Of a stretch of 64,000 bases of DNA, positions 55,901 to 61,861 are shown piece by piece; position 1 is the first letter of the stretch; every line of letters starts with the position of its first letter. Location of the stretch: assembly GCA_964036045.1 (NCBI GenBank), contig OZ038382.1, forward strand, positions 2,440,612 through 2,504,611, read 5' to 3'. The notes under the pieces were generated by a model. That model was not told the origin of the DNA and did no database searches. It saw only the letters and a list, made by a program, of their open reading frames with translations. Both the position numbers and the translations under genes were made by a program. The DNA comes from Eutreptiella sp. 'Long Island Sound 2002' (Eukaryota > Euglenozoa > Euglenophyceae > Eutreptiales > Eutreptiaceae).

Positions 55901-57857
55901 GGGGGGGTCTGAGGGTGGCTGCGAGGGTTTGTCTGGTTTTCCTCTGATTTTGGGAAAAGTTCAGGCACCACCCAAACGTTTGGTACGTACCGCAGGGGTC
56001 AGGGCATGGGGCTGGGAATACCGGGCTCTGAAAGCACTCGCAGACCCCGTCCAGCCACCCGCACGGGCCGTGGTCCGTGCAGTCGCAGGGGCGGTCGCAC
56101 TCCAGCCCCCAGTACCCGAACGCGCACGTACTACACGTGGCCCCGCTCCAGTGCCCGGACGCGTTGCGCTGGCACACGCACTGCCCGGTCTGTGGGTGGC
56201 AATCGGCGTGCGGGGCGGGGTACAGGTCCCGGGCAAAGCACTCCGCAGGGTCGCAGAAGACGCTGCAGTCCGCGGCGTACCACATCGGGTCGCACGCGCA
56301 CGTGCCGTCCCCGGAGCGGCCGTCGCGGCAACGCCCGTGGCCGCTGCACACCGCGCCTCCGGCAGACGTGGGGCAGGTCGCCCCGCAGTTCTGGGTCGCC
56401 CAGCCGACGTCGCACTCGCACACCTGCAGACGGGCAGCAGGCATGGGTTTTGTTTGTATGAGTGCTTCGGGGGGGGGGGGGGGGGCAGGGATGCATTAGA
56501 CGGTAAGGGACCTCAAAGGAGGCCCCAGAAGCGGTCAAACAGGCGGAGGAGGTTGCCAAAGCGGTTGGGGGCGGTTACTGTTGGTTGCAAATGCCATTGA
56601 AACTGGCACTTGCCGTCAAGGAGACAGTCGCTGGGCCTTGGCTGGGCGCCCTGGAGGGGGGGGTGGGGGGTACCCCTTCCAATGCATCCCTTGGCGGGGG
56701 CAAGGGGGGGGGGATACGCCCCACAACGTGTGGCCCTTGTCCCTTGCTTTGGTGTTGGGACCAGACCTGGAGATAGTGCGGATCACCGCTACCACGCGAT
56801 ACATACTTTTTTTTGGGATACACACACAATACACACTTCAGAAGCCCGGGATACACGTGTGATACATGAAATCCACGAAGAGAGTCAAGAGATCTTGGCC
56901 ATCCACACACAGCAGTGGCACTGCAGAATGAGAAAAGGGTTGGACAGACATGTGGAACATTACACAATTGACATTTGTGTATGCCAGAAACTGAAGCTAC
57001 AGCCCCTGTTTCAGCAGAGCAGCGCCCCACCAACTGAGCTACAACCACCAGCTTCTACAATTGTGCAACAGACCGTCCTTCGCTTGAAGTGATGTCCAGA
57101 AAAGGCGCAAAAAGCGCACTGCAGAATGAGAAAAGGGTGGGACACACATGTGATACACACTCTTGAAAGTTGGGATACACACATGATACACACGACCGAA
57201 GCTTGGGATACAGTGTGATACAGAAATTTCAGTGTTCGGGATAACTCTCCATCTCCAGGACTGGCTGGGACTTTTCAGCCGCGCCGACATTCCGATGGCG
57301 TTTTCCCTGTCTTCTCGTGTTGTCTTTGGTCGTGCCACGCATTAGAATTGGTTTTGCCACGCATTTGAATTGGTTTTGTGCGATACTCATGCGCCGCTCG
57401 ATGACGCGCAGGAAACTTCTGCAGAACATGTTGCGTGGCGGCTTTTTCTGCGCGACTTGAACGAGGAGACAGTGGACGACGCAGGGCACGCGGCGGTGCG
57501 CATCTCAGTTGACGGGTTTCACACGACGGGACTTGGCGCGTCGCGTGCCGCGCTTTGGACGGCAAACGGCCATCATTACGATCAGGTTCTTGTTCCACAT
57601 GCCTTTTGGCTTCGGATCGCTCTGTGTGATTTAGAGGGACAGTTGGCCGAAATGGAAAGGGAGAGGGAGAGGGAGAGGGCAAGAGGAACGGGGAGGGAGA
57701 GGGAGAGGGAGGTGAATCTCAAGACACACACCTGCCCGACAGTCACGCCGTGGACGCACTTCATATCGCATCCATCCCCAAACCAGCCTGGGGCACACAA
57801 CCCGCAAGCCACGCCCGCCCAGTGACCCGCCGCCGTGCGGGTGCACGTACAGGCTTG
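31715..57857 (-). CDS. Giant split gene: EGF / beta-propeller / IPT-TIG extracellular protein (gene 2)
   Basis: Fifteen exons are placed on the minus strand. From N to C: EGF-like repeats (57857-57732, 56423-55991, start of 52472-52213), a beta-propeller-like region (52472 to about 39200), two IPT/TIG domains (39286-34386) and an extracellular-type module with LDRWGHRL (31933-31715). Such proteins are usually secreted or membrane-anchored adhesion or receptor proteins; the signal peptide and membrane end were not found. Phases agree at every joined boundary except 55991 to 52472, where an exon is missing. Introns run from 42 nt to about 3.9 kb and are filled with repeats. Both ends of the gene probably lie outside the placed exons. 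Confidence 0.8.
32250..32400. repeat. Direct duplication of about 85 bp
   Basis: TATGTAGCCACCTTGCCCAC, then TCGTGG and ACTTCTGATTC, occur twice (about 32262 and 32347). Non-coding context on the 3' side of gene 2. Confidence 0.8.
33985..34025. repeat. Small hairpin repeat, copy 1
   Basis: TCAAGACGACCGCCACATCG then CGCTGATCATTTTGA. It is related to copies at 38384-38419 and 46224-46262, whose arms are better preserved. Confidence 0.6.
34386..34583 (-). CDS. Gene 2 exon: second half of second IPT/TIG domain
   Basis: 66 codons, phase 0, acceptor GTTCTGCAG, donor GAG|GTACGT. YVSTTEVRCRQPHFPAPFPS, then YLEVSVDGQKYSTSGVQYDV: the 'S.T.V.C..P' strand and 'V..DG..YS..GV.Y.' ending of an IPT domain. 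Joined to 36833 it makes one complete domain. Confidence 0.85.
35837..36227 (-). mobile_element. Element E, copy 1
   Basis: In gene-2 sense it ends GACGGAATGTCACACAG plus a G run at 35841. Its 5' end is truncated at about 36227. Lies in the intron between exons 36833 and 34583. The long + frame across it (35586-36704) is produced by the repeat. Confidence 0.85.
36833..37024 (-). CDS. Gene 2 exon: first half of second IPT/TIG domain
   Basis: 64 codons, phase 0, acceptor TTCACAG, donor ATG|GTGTGC. PPVLHLSPTRGYYATPQWVL, then VEGYGFLDSEYLACRFSA: the IPT opening (P.I..I.P..G) and the 'G.GF....L.C.FS' core. The other half of the domain is in exon 34386-34583. Confidence 0.85.
37025..38975. other. 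Intron of gene 2 between the two IPT domains
   Basis: Flanked by phase-0 exons (39286-38976 and 37024-36833). It contains hairpin repeat copy 2 and several G/C runs. No element E copy is present in this interval. Confidence 0.6.
38384..38419. repeat. Small hairpin repeat, copy 2
   Basis: Inverted arms TCAAAATGATC and GATCATTTTGA around CCCCACAATGCGCT. The arms match perfectly over 11 bp. Confidence 0.8.
38976..39286 (-). CDS. Gene 2 exon: propeller end and first IPT/TIG domain
   Basis: 311 nt, acceptor GCCTCAG, donor GAG|GTATGC, ends phase 0. EQEVVYSFEKDESLRRLYAL closes the propeller. IRVEPPLADVAGGTLLNITG, then LTECFFAGG and ATFQSLSTVQCYTPQT are the start, middle cysteine strand and C-terminal 'V.C.TP' of an IPT/TIG (immunoglobulin-like) domain. 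Confidence 0.9.
39856..40365 (-). mobile_element. Element E, copy 2 (near full length)
   Basis: About 510 bp; it shares its far end (GGCAACCCCTGCTC in gene sense) with copy 5, so these two are probably full length. Lies in the intron 39287-41369, which joins two exactly phased exons. Confidence 0.85.
41370..41521 (-). CDS. Gene 2 exon: propeller blade
   Basis: 152 nt, acceptor AACCTCAG, donor GTGCAG|GTGTGG. LGEMVSAMAMDSVLGAVFVA, then PSWVYKINATTLITYG: the same blade pattern as the previous exon (V.KI...TL). Phase 2 in, phase 1 out, which fits the exon at 39286 exactly. Confidence 0.85.
42595..42660. repeat. Repeat family D, copy 1
   Basis: CACCAAAAATGGCCCGAAAA and a TTTTCCC...AAA.TT...TTTCCC pattern, shared with 43678-43755 and 48945-49020 (ACCAAAAATGGCC, GACCAGATTTTCCC, GGTCACTT(C/T)GGTC). 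Confidence 0.65.
42671..43510. repeat. 22-bp minisatellite, about 38 units
   Basis: The unit is GTCTGAGGAGGAGAC plus 6-10 G. Units differ mainly in G-run length and a few substitutions (CTGAGGCGGAGAC, GGAGATGGGG, CTGAAGAGG). On gene-2 sense each unit reads CCCCGTCTCCTCCTCAGACC, which looks like a pyrimidine tract plus CAG. The 479- and 368-codon frames across it are artefacts of the repeat. Located in the intron 41522-45462. Confidence 0.95.
43678..43755. repeat. Repeat family D, copy 2
   Basis: ACCAAAAATGGCCTGACCAG, ATTTTCCCTATTGTAAATTT and GATGGTCACTTTGGTC. Closest to copy 3 at 48945-49020. Both copies sit next to GGGGGAGGGGG tracts. Confidence 0.75.
44946..45259 (-). mobile_element. Element E, copy 3 (internal 66-bp deletion)
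   Basis: Same acceptor-like end. It lacks exactly one of two related internal 66-bp units: CCCAGTAGTTGGTGTGTTG passes straight into AGGATGTGCTGG. In the intron 41522-45462. Confidence 0.85.
45463..45771 (-). CDS. Gene 2 exon: propeller blades
   Basis: 309 nt, acceptor CTCCCGCAG, donor CTGCG|GTATGG. SALWSPHANRTVLLLAGEWN and, after a Pro-rich loop, GGVVVGAGALFMALEHDRDL and VVAKVDLRDWSVVL. The alternating hydrophobic strands with a 'V.KVDLR.W' end are typical of repeat-propeller blades (KINLATF-type). Phase 2 in and out; the next exon completes the Arg codon. Confidence 0.8.
45829..46120 (-). mobile_element. Element E, copy 4 (truncated)
   Basis: About 290 bp, 5'-truncated in gene sense near GGACAGCAAACACAGTC. 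Its acceptor-like end is only about 70 nt from the true acceptor of the exon at 45771. In the intron 45772-47516. Confidence 0.85.
46224..46262. repeat. Small hairpin repeat, copy 3
   Basis: TCAAAATGACACCCACGTCG then CGCTGATCATTTTGA. The right half (CGCGCTGATCATTTTGA) is shared with copy 1. Confidence 0.75.
46900..46975 (-). repeat. tRNA-like sequence (T4)
   Basis: On the minus strand GCCAGCGGTCGTACAATATG is an A-box-like start, and CCCCGGTTTGAACCCCGGC is a B-box with a good stem. No complete cloverleaf. Confidence 0.45.
47085..47475. mobile_element. TRIM-like element with direct terminal repeats
   Basis: Left (about 47100-47168) and right (about 47405-47464) repeats share ATATTTAGTACCCCC, then GGCC(C/T)TATTGAGCAGTCTG and AAATTAGTACCC. 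The minus-strand middle encodes an acidic stretch (MEHSDSESDFELQAVDPG, DELSETSSEEENNGD). Direct terminal repeats around a short body resemble a miniature LTR element; the acidic ORF also resembles transposase N-termini. Confidence 0.55.
47517..47680 (-). CDS. Gene 2 exon: propeller-like region
   Basis: Acceptor GCGCTGCAG. ATSTPFVRVFGVGSTVYEVL, then KCDFNVFTTEGVFTAQYAL. The frame-compatible donor is CGGAG|GTTCTG (phase 2). A stronger-looking donor GCCT|GTAAAC 14 nt later would need one more exon. Confidence 0.7.
47763..48112. repeat. 10-bp minisatellite (GTTGTGGAGG)n
   Basis: About 35 units. The first part shows a 60-bp higher-order repeat: the block GAGCGTTATGGAGCATTGTG plus neighbours occurs twice in order. 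Lies in the intron between exons 48122 and 47680 of gene 2; both strands are open across it by chance. Confidence 0.95.
48122..48203 (-). CDS. Gene 2 short exon
   Basis: 82 nt after TTTGCAG. In the phase required on both sides it reads AIDPDEGPSGLRGELTALG and ends SMGAVS before GTTGCA. A second frame (DLRAFEGSSLLWDAQWGLFP) is also protein-like but does not fit the phases. Confidence 0.5.
48246..48370 (-). CDS. Gene 2 exon: propeller-like region
   Basis: 125 nt. AGTPPKRGQHFSITVASEVE, then PYVLAKAVGYMTGFLLHFYV. Acceptor TGGAG (the only non-CAG/TAG acceptor in a confident exon), donor TCGAG|GTGCAA. Phase 0 in, phase 2 out. The downstream intron is only 42 nt. Confidence 0.6.
48640..48733 (-). 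CDS. Gene 2 exon: propeller-like region
   Basis: 94 nt, acceptor CACCGCAG, donor GAG|GTCACG. TPKEASVYVPLRSAAGTLW, then AFWVMELWAVE: beta-strand pattern. Phase 2 in, phase 0 out. Confidence 0.6.
48945..49020. repeat. Repeat family D, copy 3
   Basis: ACCAAAAATGGCCCGACCAG, ATTTTCCCAATGGCAAATTC and GACGGTCACTTCGGTC. In the intron upstream of exon 48733. Confidence 0.75.
49063..49238 (-). CDS. Gene 2 tentative exon
   Basis: It would supply the phase 0 to phase 2 step needed between 49943 and 48733. Reads TEIVFVELRRATPIPPP and later HSREVFEGP before the donor GGCC|GTATAC. The acceptor is an unusual AAAAG and the middle is Pro-rich, so it may be wrong. Confidence 0.35.
49342..49851 (-). mobile_element. 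Element E, copy 5 (near full length)
   Basis: About 510 bp, both ends flanked by C runs on the plus strand. Lies between exons 49943 and 49238 (or 48733). In gene sense it has two overlapping open frames of about 130 codons without recognisable protein motifs. Confidence 0.85.
49943..50105 (-). CDS. Gene 2 exon: propeller-like region
   Basis: 163 nt, acceptor GGTGCAG, donor CAG|GTGCGT. It starts with one base completing the codon from 52213, then SGFVGTRYLHFLVQPPGSGT and VFQALVTRGPHPVYVNNAE. Strand-rich, without cysteines. Ends phase 0. Confidence 0.7.
50780..51015. repeat. Inverted repeat, left arm
   Basis: About 236 bp, nearly identical to the reverse complement of 53082-53319 (GCCTTGCGTCAGCAATAGCC to GGCGGGGGTCTAGGGTGGG). 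Together they bracket 2.1 kb with one gene-2 exon. Confidence 0.9.
52213..52472 (-). CDS. Gene 2 exon: end of EGF block, start of propeller
   Basis: 260 nt, acceptor CCCTCAG, donor ATCAG|GTCCGG (phase 2). DAGFWAGDHCDSCAPGYLEP is the last cysteine module. After a linker comes VVVDVAHRRMYSGGQPLLVF, a strand pattern like one propeller blade. The exon sits between the arms of a 236-bp inverted repeat (50780-51015 and 53082-53319). Confidence 0.8.
52548..52682. repeat. 21-bp minisatellite
   Basis: About six to seven units of GGTTGGTG(G/T)GTAACCGATGG plus C. Flanked by two A runs at 52501-52512 and 52713-52725. Intronic in gene 2. Confidence 0.9.
53082..53319. repeat. Inverted repeat, right arm
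   Basis: Reverse complement of 50780-51015 with only a few visible differences. Its outer edge runs into another duplicated block (53320-53425). Confidence 0.9.
53320..53425. repeat. Duplicated block, copy 1
   Basis: CTGACGGTTACAAAACCGCC through CAAGTACGCGCCGCGCGGGT, repeated at 54894-55010 with very few changes. The minus strand is protein-like (VLANDGDHFEKLMLESTFC), so a duplicated exon is possible but unproven. Confidence 0.8.
53774..54062 (-). mobile_element. Element E, copy 6 (truncated)
   Basis: About 275 bp plus a long G run. The 5' truncation point is near AGCAAAAACAGTCGAACG. Lies in the interval 52473-55990. Confidence 0.85.
54803..55010. repeat. Duplicated block, copy 2 (composite)
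   Basis: Joins sequence equal to 53000-53065 (GGGAGGGAGGCCAGTGATGG, GACCGAATACCA) directly to sequence equal to 53320-53425. In the first location these parts are separated by the inverted-repeat arm 53082-53319. Confidence 0.8.
55991..56423 (-). CDS. Gene 2 exon: string of EGF-like repeats
   Basis: 433 nt, acceptor TCTGCAG, donor GCG|GTACGT, ends phase 1. VCECDVGWATQNC, CSGHGRCRDG, CACDPMWYAADC, CHPQTGQCVC, CSTCAFGYWGLEC and GPCGWLDGVCEC are successive EGF-like or laminin-EGF-type elements. It is the longest exon and the clearest domain evidence in this gene. Confidence 0.9.
57370..57725 (+). other. Plus-strand ORF inside a gene 2 intron
   Basis: Open from about 57370; HVAWRLFLRDLNEETVDDAG and RISVDGFHTTGLGASRAALW look protein-like. 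The end runs into a (GGGAGA)n tract (57657-57712). The opposite strand is also open. It may be a nested gene's exon or chance in GC-rich DNA. Confidence 0.3.
57657..57712. repeat. (GGGAGA)n microsatellite
   Basis: Purine-rich GGGAGAGGGAGAGGGAGAG tract, interrupted once by AAGAGGAACGG. On gene-2 sense it provides a pyrimidine-rich stretch in the first intron placed. Confidence 0.9.
57732..57857 (-). CDS. Gene 2 exon: EGF-like repeat
   Basis: 42 codons, phase 0, acceptor GGGTCAG, donor CAG|GTGTGT. QACTCTRTAAGHWAG, then CGLCAPGWFGDGCDMKCVHG: the cysteine spacing and the GW.G..C element are typical of EGF-like modules. The next exon starts VCECDVGW, which completes the following module. Confidence 0.8.
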
Positions 57858-58620
57858 CTGACCCTAACACCTACACACGCTACTGGGGGTTGATGTCAAA
57901 GAGGTCTCGGGCCCTATTGACCCTCCTGTGAAAGAACAACAGAACACAGCGCTACTAAGCAACTGTGGCCTAACAGGGACGCCACTACGCGTTTCCCTGT
58001 CAGGGCTCGGAGGGAAGGAGTGCACAGTTTGCGTGCACAGCGTGTATGTCGAAGATGTCGGACTGCACTCGCCACTCACGGCTGAGTTGCAGTTTGTTGA
58101 TTGTGTGATCAGCGCCCGTTTTAGCTTAGGCAGAAAAATTCAAAGTCGCCGAAGGCAACTGCAGCTGCACCAATCACCCTCACCTGCCCACCTGTAGAAC
58201 AAAGGCTGATGTACCTGGCACGTGGCGGGGGAACCAAGACAGCCTCCACGTATTATACGCTTCTCAGGCTGCCCTATAATACACTGTCCACTTACCAGGT
58301 TGCAAGCAAGCAAGCTTAAGGAACTCCACCCGTTCTCTTAAAGAACGTAGGATGGAGTCCCTGGGTAACCTAAACAAGAGTTTTACCGTGTGCAACACGC
58401 GTGGCCTACCCTTTAATGCGTATGCACAGGGTTTCCTTTACTCCTAATCTTAACCATCACAACAAACCACAGCTTGACTCAACCAAGAGGTGAGCTCCTC
58501 CTGGGCTTACCTACCTTACTCACCACGCATCATGTGAATGCCGAAGGTAACACGAGCGCAAAACAACCCTAAGCGCTTAAGCAATCCTAAGGCGAATTAT
58601 AAACAACCCTAAGCGATTAA
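57858..58620. other. Upstream flank of gene 2, no exon resolved
   Basis: Both strands have short open frames at 57864-58197, but none shows EGF spacing. A hairpin GGAACTCCACCC...GATGGAGTCC lies at about 58319-58360. CCCTAA/CCCTAAG motifs are scattered at 58568-58730, too irregular for telomere repeats. Confidence 0.4.
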
Positions 58621-59269
58621 TGCATTGTGTGTCATGCACGCTCTTCTTACTTTGTTTCCTGCAGAAAGAGGAGAGAAAATGGCGCACTGCACAGCGCAAA
58701 ACAAGCCTGAGCGTTTTAAGCAACCCTATTTTAGCGCTACGGCAACACGAACACGAGCGAGCACTTTCTTTTCTAACCTGTGAAGAGAAGACAAGGGTGG
58801 ATTAGGGCACAAGGAAAGCGACACAACGTGTGAATACCTGAATTAGGCACATGCATCGCGAGCACAGCGCATACCCTAACCCTACGTGCGCGCTGCGTGC
58901 TCCATTCACTTCGCATACCTTTCATCTCTGTTTTGACCTGTGCAGAGCAAAAGAGGTGAGCGCCCGAACCCCCAACGAACACAGCGGTGACAACCCTAAC
59001 GTTTTAACGAAGCAACCAACACGAACGCAATGCATGCGTGTGAAATGACACTGACATACCTGAGAGGTGGGTTGTCCACCTGCTCTGTGGTGTGGGTTCC
59101 TTTTCAATACTTTTTCCTAAAGTTTATAAAAATTTTGATGCAACTGTGCAAAAATTTCTTTAAGAACTTTAAAAACTACCGCTCATACCTTCCTTTTCTA
59201 GAGCCGTTTACGCTTGCGCAACCCTTTTTCTGGAGTCCGCTTCTGTTGCGCTTGTCTGCGACTTTAGGT

Positions 59270-60110
59270 TTTAGTCTAAAAATGACGATTACTCACGTCG
59301 TTTCGTCAATTTTTAGCGATTTGACTTCTTAAATCGCTACCCCTTTCGCTAAACCACAGGATTCACTCCCTGTTGATTCCATTTTCTATTTTTTTCAGCT
59401 CCTGGACATTTGTGTCCTCCATTGGGAGTATTGCTCCGCCCTGGCCCTTGGTCAGGACGTTTACTAAAACGCTGTTTATGCAGCGATAGCCGTCCGCATT
59501 AGAGCGTTTGACTGTACCCTAGTGGGCAAGCATGTGTGCTCTAGGGAGGGAGTCCTGGGTTCAAACCCCACTACCCCCAAATTTTTACGAAAAGTTTTCG
59601 TCGCACGCTGGCGACTTTTGAGGAATGCCCCATCGAAAGGACATCATTCACGGTACATTACACTGTTTTTCAAGGGTACCTACAGTGTGATAGGCTTCTA
59701 TGAACTGATGGGAATGTTTTTGGTAGGTTTAATGCATTTTCTGAGGTAATTTTGGGAATATTTGAGCCTTTTTCCTTGGTCCTACTAGCTTGATCAACTA
59801 CTACTCCAGGGGGGAGTAAGAAAAAGCCACTGCCATGTCTTTCTTGGAGGGCTTGATCCAGGCCAAGCCCCCCCTTAAAACCCTTTTGTTGATGCCAAGA
59901 CTTACTTAAGTATTTTTATCTCTCTTTTGAAGCTTAAAGTACACTTTCTCAAAGTAACTAGGGTTATAACCCTAGCCCTCCATGAAGTTCACCCCTACCA
60001 CTCAACTGAGCGGAGGTATCTTCCTTCATGGAGGTTATACCTAAATAAAATAGGCATTTCATGCCTAAGGCCTTGGAGGTTAAGCCTAGTGGTCCCCCAC
60101 CCCAAGACCC
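59270..60110. repeat. Cluster of palindromes and hairpins
   Basis: Includes AGCGATTT-8nt-AAATCGCT (about 59311-59335), CTAGGGTTATAACCCTAG (perfect 18-bp palindrome, about 59959-59976), CCTCCATGAAG...CTTCATGGAGG (about 59979-60035), TAGGCAT-TTC-ATGCCTA (about 60050-60066), and CTAAAAATGACG...CGTCAATTTTTAG just upstream. No coding frame accompanies them. Confidence 0.8.
59480..59578 (+). repeat. tRNA-like sequence (T5)
   Basis: A-box-like TAGCCGTCCGCATTAGAGCG and B-box CTGGGTTCAAACCCC, 70 nt apart, with a CCCTAG...CTAGGG hairpin between them as in a long variable arm. The 3' end ACTACCCCCA has no matching 5' acceptor strand. Either a tRNA pseudogene or a SINE head. Confidence 0.45.
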
Positions 60111-60563
60111 CTATACTCAATTGTTTCTACCACTTATTGTGGTTCTACTTTTTAACTGTTTCTGAATTCAGTTGCTTGGCCAAGTCATATTCTGTGTCTG
60201 GCCTAACTCCTTTGCCCCATATTCCTAACCAGCACCATTTCATCCAAAAGAGTGCACATGAAGTGCTTGATGCTAACTTGGAGGCTAGAGTCAGGCCAGT
60301 TTTCACTTAAAATCATTTGTTTTATTCATTTGTGATTGAATCTTTGTATTTAAGCCTGCTTTGTCTATCTGCAGCCCTTCTGTGTTACACTGGATTTCAA
60401 AACTATTCATTGATTCGATCCATATCCTGTTCTTGCTCTACTTGCTGCTTTGGTTTGGGTTTTCAACATCAAAACCTGCAAGATTTCATCAAAATCATTA
60501 GGGCACTAATCAAGGACATCCTTCTCGTGTCTCTTCTTCATCCGGACGTATGGGCTCTCAACT

Positions 60564-61604
60564 TTGGTGATGTTTTGCGTCCGTGGCAGCTTGGTTTACT
60601 TTGACGTTGAGGGTACAGCCCATTGTCAAGGGCTACTATGTGCACAATTGCGCTACATCCAAGACACCGTCCATCATATCTTTTTACCAGAGGCAAAAGA
60701 ACGCGCACGCGTTTTCCCCATGCGGTATGCACTCCCTGTCCGGGGTTATCACCGGTTGCCCAAATACTTAAGGAAACCCGTTGCCCTTGTCCACAAAAAG
60801 GAGCAAAGGTGCGGAAATCATCGGAACAAGGAAGCGGAAAAAGGCACGGGACAAGCCACAACCACGGGTGACGAACAAGGGGACCAAAATGGCACCCAAC
60901 GACGTAGAAGTGAGGCCGACGGAGATTGGTGTCCAAAGGGTCGCAAGTCCAATGAGATTGACGGGTTGCACATGGATAGTTCGTCAACAACACACTCTAG
61001 TAGTGGTGAGACGTCCTCTACATCATCAGTGTTTGGTTCCGAAAGCGGTAATTCGGAGAACATTGCCAAAGTTGTCATCACGACAAAATACGAGAGATGT
61101 ACAAAAAGGCCGCCAAGCAACTCCACGGGTAGGCAAGCAAGCAAAAAGTAGGAAAGCACCTTTGGCAGCTTCAGTGGTACAGAAGCGACAAGCACCAGAG
61201 CGGAAGTCGAGTACCGACTCCAAAAGGTAGTGGAAGTAGACGATTATGTGAAGTGCATAGGCAAGTGCATAAGACGTTACGCAATGGCGGGGGGCTTGGG
61301 ACCAACGCAGTGCAAGCGCTGCCTTGAAGAAAAGGATATTGAGGCAAACATGGTACAAAGGTCTATCCCCTACGGATTTTTCTTTTGGGTGGGTATGAAG
61401 TGCATGCGTCAAGCGGTTCGGCGCATTGCCGCGAGACGCACAACAACACACAACCATACCCTGACAAACGATGCACTTGTTGTAGGCAAAACCAAAGTTC
61501 TAGGATTGAGCACCCTACCCAAGTTCCGGGATTTAGCACCCTTTGAAACAAGAAACAACTCAAGACGACCGCATTGTGCGATTCGGCACACCATGAAGCG
61601 GTAA
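60564..61604 (+). pseudogene. ORF pair in one frame, split by a single TAG
   Basis: 60564-61148 codes about 195 residues (GSLVYFDVEGTAHCQGLLC near the start, a Lys/Ser-rich tail). TAG at 61149-61151 is followed in the same frame by about 150 further codons (VVEVDDYVKCIGKCIRRYAM, LGPTQCKRCLEEKDIEANM) to 61604. It may be a broken gene, an exon pair with a missed intron, or a stop read through as in some retroelements. No family recognised. Confidence 0.4.
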
Positions 61605-61690
61605 TGCGAACCGCGAAACGATTCAAAAAGACCATATTATGGGACTGGGCAGCCCATGAAGTGCCAATGCGAAACACAAAACGTGACGAA
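61570..61690. repeat. Imperfect tandem duplication of about 58 bp
   Basis: GCACACCATGAAGCGGTAAT plus GCGAACCGCGAAACG, followed by the related GCAGCCCATGAAGTGCCAAT plus GCGAAACACAAAACG. Both strands show corresponding peptide repeats, so coding cannot be inferred. Confidence 0.6.
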
Positions 61691-61861
61691 ACGTACGACC
61701 TGGATTGCACACCCTGTGAGGCACCCTCTTTGGTGTTGAGCCGCGCCGAAGAGAAATTGTCCATGGCCCACCCCCGGCAGGGGGTGTGGGCGGCTACAAC
61801 CACCATTGCATTGGTGACGAGGGAGAAGGGAAGCCTCCGTTGTTGTATGCTAACCCCCTAG

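Noticed and set aside
58560-59010. Telomeric repeat because of several CCCTAA/CCCTAAC motifs
   Set aside because: The motifs are scattered and irregular, not in tandem, and lie inside the window with sequence on both sides.
9153-59578. Functional tRNA genes at the five A/B-box sites
   Set aside because: None has a closing acceptor stem with a proper anticodon loop. They look like SINE heads or pseudogenes.
13441-61151. Alternative genetic code (TAG as sense)
   Set aside because: The well-supported exons (345, 324, 309, 311 and 433 nt) have no in-frame TAG, TAA or TGA. Two isolated cases are better explained individually.
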